A DNA stretch of 64,000 nt, from positions 35,789,501 to 35,853,500 of the forward strand of contig NC_058341.1 in the NCBI RefSeq assembly GCF_905475395.1, in the 5' to 3' direction. The notes under the pieces were generated by a model that saw only the letters and a program-made list of their open reading frames with translations, was not told the origin of the DNA and did no database searches. Origin of the DNA: Chrysoperla carnea. Lineage: Eukaryota > Arthropoda > Insecta > Neuroptera > Chrysopidae. This document shows positions 58,313 through 64,000 of this stretch, in pieces. Made by a program: the position numbers and the translations under genes. Each line of letters opens with the position of its first letter. The first letter of the stretch is position 1.

Positions 58313-60683
58313 TTTTATGTAATGTATGAATCATTGTTGTTAAAAGACTATTGATAACTGGAAGTTGCAACCTTAGATCATATATTTTAAATAGATGAGC
58401 CCAGCGTATACCAAGTATATATATTTTGGATCCACAGAGTAGATTAACAAAGACAAAAATACAATATTCAAACAGCTGACGGAGAAACACGTAATACCGA
58501 AGGATGGTATTCAATGCAAAAAACAGAGCTTTACATCCAATAATATTAAATGAAAACAATTGTAATACGTAAGATTGACTAGTTTTATTAATAAAAATAT
58601 TTGAATATATATACATAAAAACTTAAGGTGATAATCATACAACAATGTACAGATTATGTAAATTTAAAAAAATATCTTCAAAAATCAATAAAAATATTTT
58701 AAAAATTATATTTATAATTATTATTTTATCCTAGAAAATTGAAAAATAATACTAAAATGGATACAAGGTTCGAAATATTATAAATTTTAAAATAATTATG
58801 GGTTCGAGTGATTTTACAATATCGTTTAATTAACGGTCTTTTTTATAGTTAATTTAGGTCTTATTTAAAAAATTATAATGTCATTAATGTAATTTTGCTA
58901 ATTTAGAAGTATTATGTACATAAAAATAATAAATAATATTAGAAAGAAGGAATATTTTAATTTATTTTTCAATAACTTGATAATTTTGCAATTTATCAAT
59001 AGAAAAAATGGAATGGCAGAATACAATTTGCCCTTTTGAGTAAATACTGAAAATAGTTACAAAATTTAGACCGTCGTGAGTTTTATATAATCCGGGTGGA
59101 ATACGAAATACCTCAAGCTTATAACTGTTAAAAATCGACAAAAATTTATATTAGATTAATTAGGAAAGAATAACGTTCTAATATAAATGCTTTCCCATTG
59201 TATCAGTTAATAACAAGAGCTATTTCGTAGCTCTCCTGCGTTATGTAACACCAACAAACTGCATAATTTTCGCCTCCTGCATTAATAAATATTTCTATTT
59301 TCTGTATTCCAAAGAGCAGACTGTATTCTGCCATTTCATTTTTTGTATTAAAATGTCCCAATCTACTTTTTGCAAGATCTCATGTTTAAGATATTAGGTA
59401 TAATATAATTATTTATTGATATGATAAATCGAACCCTGAAGGAAACAAAGACATACTTAAAATAATTTTAAACACTACATAAATTAAATTTATTCAGTTT
59501 CATCATCTTTTTGAATATAATTTACAATTATTCATCTACCGAATGGATTAATAAATTTAGATAATTGCACTTAAATGAAAACAGTCAGGCTTATTTACGT
59601 CAAATGAAATTATTTTTGTTTTTGTATATTATTATTCTTTAATTTAGGCTTTTTATCAGAGTTTTATCGCGAAAAAACTAGTAAGAATTAACTAAAATGA
59701 AATAGCCAGTAAGAGCCAATGAGCTATGGTATCGTTTTTCTAATTGATTAATATTTGACGAGCGTCAATGTGCAAATTATTTGCTAAACAAGCGAGTTTT
59801 TCCAAATTTTATTTACAATTTAATTATTAACAATGAATACTTGAGTTCTCCCCAATATAGACAGTCTGTGTTACGTCAAGATAATGTAGAATAATCTAGA
59901 ATTTAGACTAATGATTACGTATCAATGTTAGATAATTTAAAACTAATTGAATTTTCGATCAAGATGATGAAACAATAACATCAACACAAATATAATAAAT
60001 ATTAGGCAAATTTTGGTATTATTCAGGTTATAACAACTAAAAATAGTGGAGTCATATCTTTTCTTCTGAATTCTTTGATACTTCGATTTTTTTCAATCAT
60101 TTCATTTTATTTCTAATGGTTCACACACATTAAGTCAAATATTTCAAAATTAAAACCTAGATTAGACGTTACCAAACTTTGAAAATATTTCTGAGCTCTA
60201 GACCTCTAGGTCGAAGTTCACCGACCCTTTCGTGAATCAAGCAATATAAATATACAAACGGAATATCGGTTATTATATAGGCCGTATTTTTTTGCAAGTT
60301 TTAAATTATTTTGGTTCAATTGTATGATCATAGCTATTCTAATGTTTTTAGAAAGCAATCCACAAAACCGATTATATCATTTCAATTTTTACATATTTAT
60401 ATATCTAGATTGCTAAAATTATCCGAATTTATTTCACCTTCGTATTTAAATTATATTCATAAAAATTTTTTACCGATAGTCGACATACTAAAATTTTTTG
60501 TATAACCTGATTAAGTATTGCTACCAAAACTCGCTAAAAAAATTAATTCTAAGTTTTCTTTATACTTTTTTCATATCAACAATGTAATAGCATTTGCCTA
60601 TATTCATTTTATAAAAACAAATAAGCAATTGATAAAAATATTTAAACTGAAAATCAGCTGAATTTCAATATCGATAAAAAATT
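58313..60683. other. Intergenic region with one MITE
   Basis: No gene is supported between the zinc finger gene and the convergently oriented EF-hand gene. It holds the 3' UTRs and one inverted-repeat element at 59003-59345. Confidence 0.5.
59003..59345. mobile_element. MITE-like inverted repeat
   Basis: Ends AAAAAATGGAATGGCAGAAT and the near complement ATTCTGCCATTTCATTTTTT, extending to about 50 bp including AATACTGAAAATAG. About 343 bp, non-coding. Confidence 0.8.
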
Positions 60684-61330
60684 TTATTTAAAAACTGCGA
60701 TTTTTTTCAAAAAGTCTGCTCGCTTCATAGCTTTTTCTTCTTCTTCACGCTTTCGTTCTTCTTGTTCCATGCGTATTTCCTCTTCAAACTTACTTTTTAC
60801 AGACAATTCCTTAATCTACAAATACAAAGAGAAAATCAAATGAAATATGCTTGAGAAAATTAATTGTTATTGAATATTAGTAGAAAAAGATCGATCGGAA
60901 AAAATATTTTATTGTTATTAGCTTTCCGTTTCCTACTGGAAGTGAGAACACATCACATTTGAAAGATTTTGTGAATCTCAAACTCTTTGGCTTTTCCAGA
61001 TCGATCCCTTTTGCGTAAGAATCTTTGAAAAAATTAAAACTGCTTACCTTTGCTTCGAAAAATGATTTTGCTCCATTTACACCAACTTCATTTACATCAA
61101 TCTCTGTTAATTTTGCTAGCTGATCTAAACCGGAGTCTAATTCTAAATCACCAGCCCGTGCTTTTCGATATATTAATAAGAATTCACGAAATGAAATTTT
61201 TTGATCTTTATCTTCATCAACTTCAGCAATCATCGCCTTCAATCCAATATGTGTTTGTGGTGCTCCCAATTTTTCCATCATACGTTTTAGTTCTGTTAAA
61301 TCTAAATAGCCATCATGGCCTTCGTCAAAT
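60684..61330 (-). CDS. Swip-1: Swiprosin-1/EFhd2-like EF-hand protein, 3' exons
   Basis: Two exons on the minus strand: 61330-61048 and 60815-60684 (stop at 60686-60684). The frame is continuous, with the first base of the upstream exon completing a codon from an exon outside the visible set. EF-hand loops DEGHDGYLDLTE and DEDKDQKISFRE both have the Asp/Glu calcium ligands. MMEKLGAPQTHIGLK, SFREFLLIYRKARAGDLELD, DVNEVGVNGAKSFFEAK and the charged coiled C-terminus KFEEEIRMEQEERKREEEE are characteristic of Swiprosin/EFhd proteins, calcium-regulated actin-binding proteins. It is partial: the N-terminal disordered part and first exon were not found before the end of the window. A downstream in-frame ATG at 61281 exists but lies inside EF-hand 1 and is not the likely start. 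Confidence 0.93.
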
Positions 61331-64000
61331 CTGTAAACAAAATGAAATTTTCGATTAGATTTGTATTTTATTACAAAATGCTGTAAATGACAAAACTTTT
61401 ATTACGAAACTTTCAAAAAATACGATTCTCGGAAGCTATTGAATACTAGACGAAAATTTCTATATCCCTAGACATTCGAGTTTTTCTATCGAATCGATAT
61501 TATTAGTACGATAGGAAATAATTGGAAAACTCTAATTGAATAACTATAATACGGAAAAATTGTTGGGTTTAAACGAGGATATGTTTTAGATACCTTGAAT
61601 TAGACTTTGATCTGCAGGGTTTTCTAAAAATCGCCACGGATTCAACTGATAAGGTATGGCCACACGATGGCGAACATCACAACGTCGAGCACCGAATTAA
61701 GTATTGAATACCTATATAAAAATGCTAAATAAATGGATTGTAGATCGCCTCCATTTATCTGCTGATCCTTGAATCCAACATGGGATACATTCCTAAATCT
61801 AATTTTTTTTTGAAACACATTATATTATGATTTCCAGGACAAGTATTTGCCTCCTGCTTTATAACCCAATTTATTCCTCCCCCTAAATCCGTGGCTGTAT
61901 TTATAGAGCCCATTAGAGTCCACCAGCCAGGAAGGCATTGTAAAATGTGAACTTTTCTCAAATTATAACGTGGAGACAAGTGGGAAGAAATTACATGAAT
62001 AAGATTTCAGCAAATACTAGAAACTTCATTCTTCCGGTATTACAAAAGATTTGTATATTGTTCACAATACAATTTTTTTTTATAAATTTATGAAAGATGA
62101 TATATGAATAACCCTTGGCAGATAGGTAAATAATATTCATAAGTGCTTTCAGGAAGTTTACTGTATGGAAGAAATATGATACAGTACATGAGTACGGATT
62201 ATGATTTTCAAGTTTACAAATACCTACCTACTTTGTATAAAATACGTGTTATTTATTTTACACCTTCAATATTAAGTTTTAACTAGTGGTGGTGGATATA
62301 GCTTTTGGGGGACTAGATCAATATATTTTTGATACAGAAAATTATTGCATGATAGCATATAAGCTTGTACTGAAATAAGGTATAATTTACGTAAGGAAGA
62401 AAAGGGGGTAGAAGGAAACTTCATATTTGAATTTCATTGCCAATTTCATGTTCATTTTTATCTTCGTTTCGCATGTTCGTTTTTTTGTAGATTTATGATT
62501 ACTTAAAGAGGGAAGGATAGGGTTCCAACGGTATTTGTCACGCAAACTTAACTTTTCTGATTTATTTCCTCATTTCCTAACGACAAGTATAATTTTAAGA
62601 ACAAATTCAAATAATATTACTTCTTATCATTTAAAATGTCCCGGTATGACTTTTTTCAAAATTGACAACCCTAGTAGGGGACTCGAAATTGCAACATTTT
62701 ATTTTTAGAAGAGTTGCAGAAAAAGTGACGCTGCGTACCAAGGGGGAAAAGAGGTAGGAAAGTGAACGAAGGATGAAATTTCCATTACGTATTTTATGGA
62801 TAGTCCAATATCATAAAATATCGATTTCATTTTTTCAGGATGAAAACAATAATTTTCTACCAGAAAGTTAATAAAAATGGTTAAGAGAAACCACATTACA
62901 CGTGATTCAAAAACGATATTACCTCTGTATTATTTATTATGCATATAAACGTGATATAGACATGCACATGAGTGACCGGCATTTGGTTTTCGGACTATAC
63001 AATGGTAAAGAGAATAAAATCTACGGAGAATTAACAAGGTGAGCCTTCAATAATTAAAATAGTTCATCATTTTATCATCCTTCTCCAAGTCTAACATTTA
63101 TAGAGATATTTGCAACTTAATTTTTGATACTATTTTGTTTGTGGAAAAGGAAATCATGAAGTGTTCACATGATTTTTTGAAGTGAAAATATATCGAGCTC
63201 CCGTCGAAATTTATTTCGAAATATCCTAGAGATTTTTATTATCTTGGATAAAATTTATATAAATGCTAAAAACTCCTGAAAATTTTTTACTTTCATTATT
63301 TACCAGACCATTTTTTTCGCCTGTGTTAATTATATATAATACGTAATAAGTATGTATTTTAATTAAATAAGATTCCACACATAGATTTGTTTATTCTTTT
63401 CAATTTAAAATTAACATCTGGTTAGTTTTTTTTTATACTTTTAATATTTACATCATTAAATTGTTTCAAAAGGAAATGATGTTTTTAACCAGCGCACGTA
63501 CCCATTCAATATACCAACGGAACCTACTATTCATAAAAAGTTAATTTCTTTTAAATTTTATTAATATTATTACATAATAAACCATTTATTAAATAATTTT
63601 TTATTTAATATTATGCACGTGAATTTCTTTTTTAAACGGTTTGCTTAGCATGTTCTCTATGGTCTTCCAATAAGAGTGATACTTTTTACAAATTTGAATT
63701 AAAAAAAAAACTATTCAACGCAACGTATTGAAGAAAATTGTTCCTTATTTTGTAGCTTAGATATTGAACATTTGTTGTACACTAAACATCGCTCAAATGT
63801 TCTCAACAAATTTCTGGTAGGCCCGAATTTTAATGTCGAAATTTTTTAAATACAATAATTCTTTTACTTGATTTAGGTATACGCTGAATGTTGATAATAA
63901 CAACCAACATACACTTTTCAGATAAAATCCAAAAAAACAGTCCAATAACTTTTAACTTCTAGCTTTTTTTTGAAACAAACTATACATTTTCAATTAGAAT
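61331..64000. other. Upstream intron/flank of Swip-1, no exon found
   Basis: AT-rich. The missing 5' exon of the EF-hand gene was not recognised here. One minus-strand open frame of 74 codons (61979-61755) is compositionally unlike its surroundings; see findings. Confidence 0.5.

Noticed and set aside
57336-58616. Alternative-frame ORFs overlapping the zinc finger gene
   Set aside because: They are frame shadows of a repetitive coding array.

Overview
The window reads as AT-rich nuclear DNA of an insect. Genes are split by short AT-rich introns with GT-AG ends. The recognisable products are a myosin-XVIII rod, divergent ionotropic receptors, an AA15 copper monooxygenase, a serine protease homologue and a Swiprosin-like EF-hand protein. 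These are animal, mostly arthropod, families, and the space between them is packed with tRNA-derived SINE heads, MITE-like inverted repeats and copia relics. I cannot fix the insect order from the sequence alone. No true tRNA, rRNA or CRISPR array was seen.

Layout. 0.9-9.8 kb (+): an eight-exon gene whose exons 2-8 encode the myosin-XVIII coiled-coil tail, but whose first exon is a 1051-codon low-complexity, internally repetitive N-terminus instead of a motor; its 2-kb last intron carries three inverted-repeat elements. 12-14.7 kb: repeats. 15.0-17.1 kb (+): a secreted trypsin-fold protein with two of three catalytic residues lost. 17.6-26.2 kb: a repeat block with a composite box-array element, a triplicated 0.5-kb unit, SINE heads, copia fragments and MITEs. 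26.8-29.4 kb: a 0.4-kb palindromic element and a near-perfect 2-kb inverted repeat.

29.6-41.4 kb (+): two tandem paralogous ionotropic receptor genes with identical seven-exon structures and phases; the first has one in-frame TGA, the second is intact. 43.1-47.3 kb (+): one signal-peptide exon followed by three tandem, phase-matched, stop-bearing terminal exons that share C-x2-C-x6-C-x18-C. 50.9-53.3 kb (+): a three-exon AA15 LPMO. 53.9-55.6 kb: further copies of the composite repeat. 55.9-58.3 kb (+): an intronless protein with 21 C2H2 fingers built by block duplication. 60.7-61.3 kb (-): the last two exons of a Swiprosin-1/EFhd2 orthologue whose 5' exons lie beyond the window.

The genes are not an operon or pathway. 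The themes that recur are local tandem duplication (receptors, terminal exons, zinc fingers, the triplicated unit) and inverted repeats at every scale from 14 bp to 1 kb arms. The strongest candidates for something new are the alternative-terminal-exon secreted locus, the motorless myosin-XVIII gene with its repetitive head, the alternating palindromic box array, the 2-kb hairpin next to the receptors, and the receptor with a single TGA.
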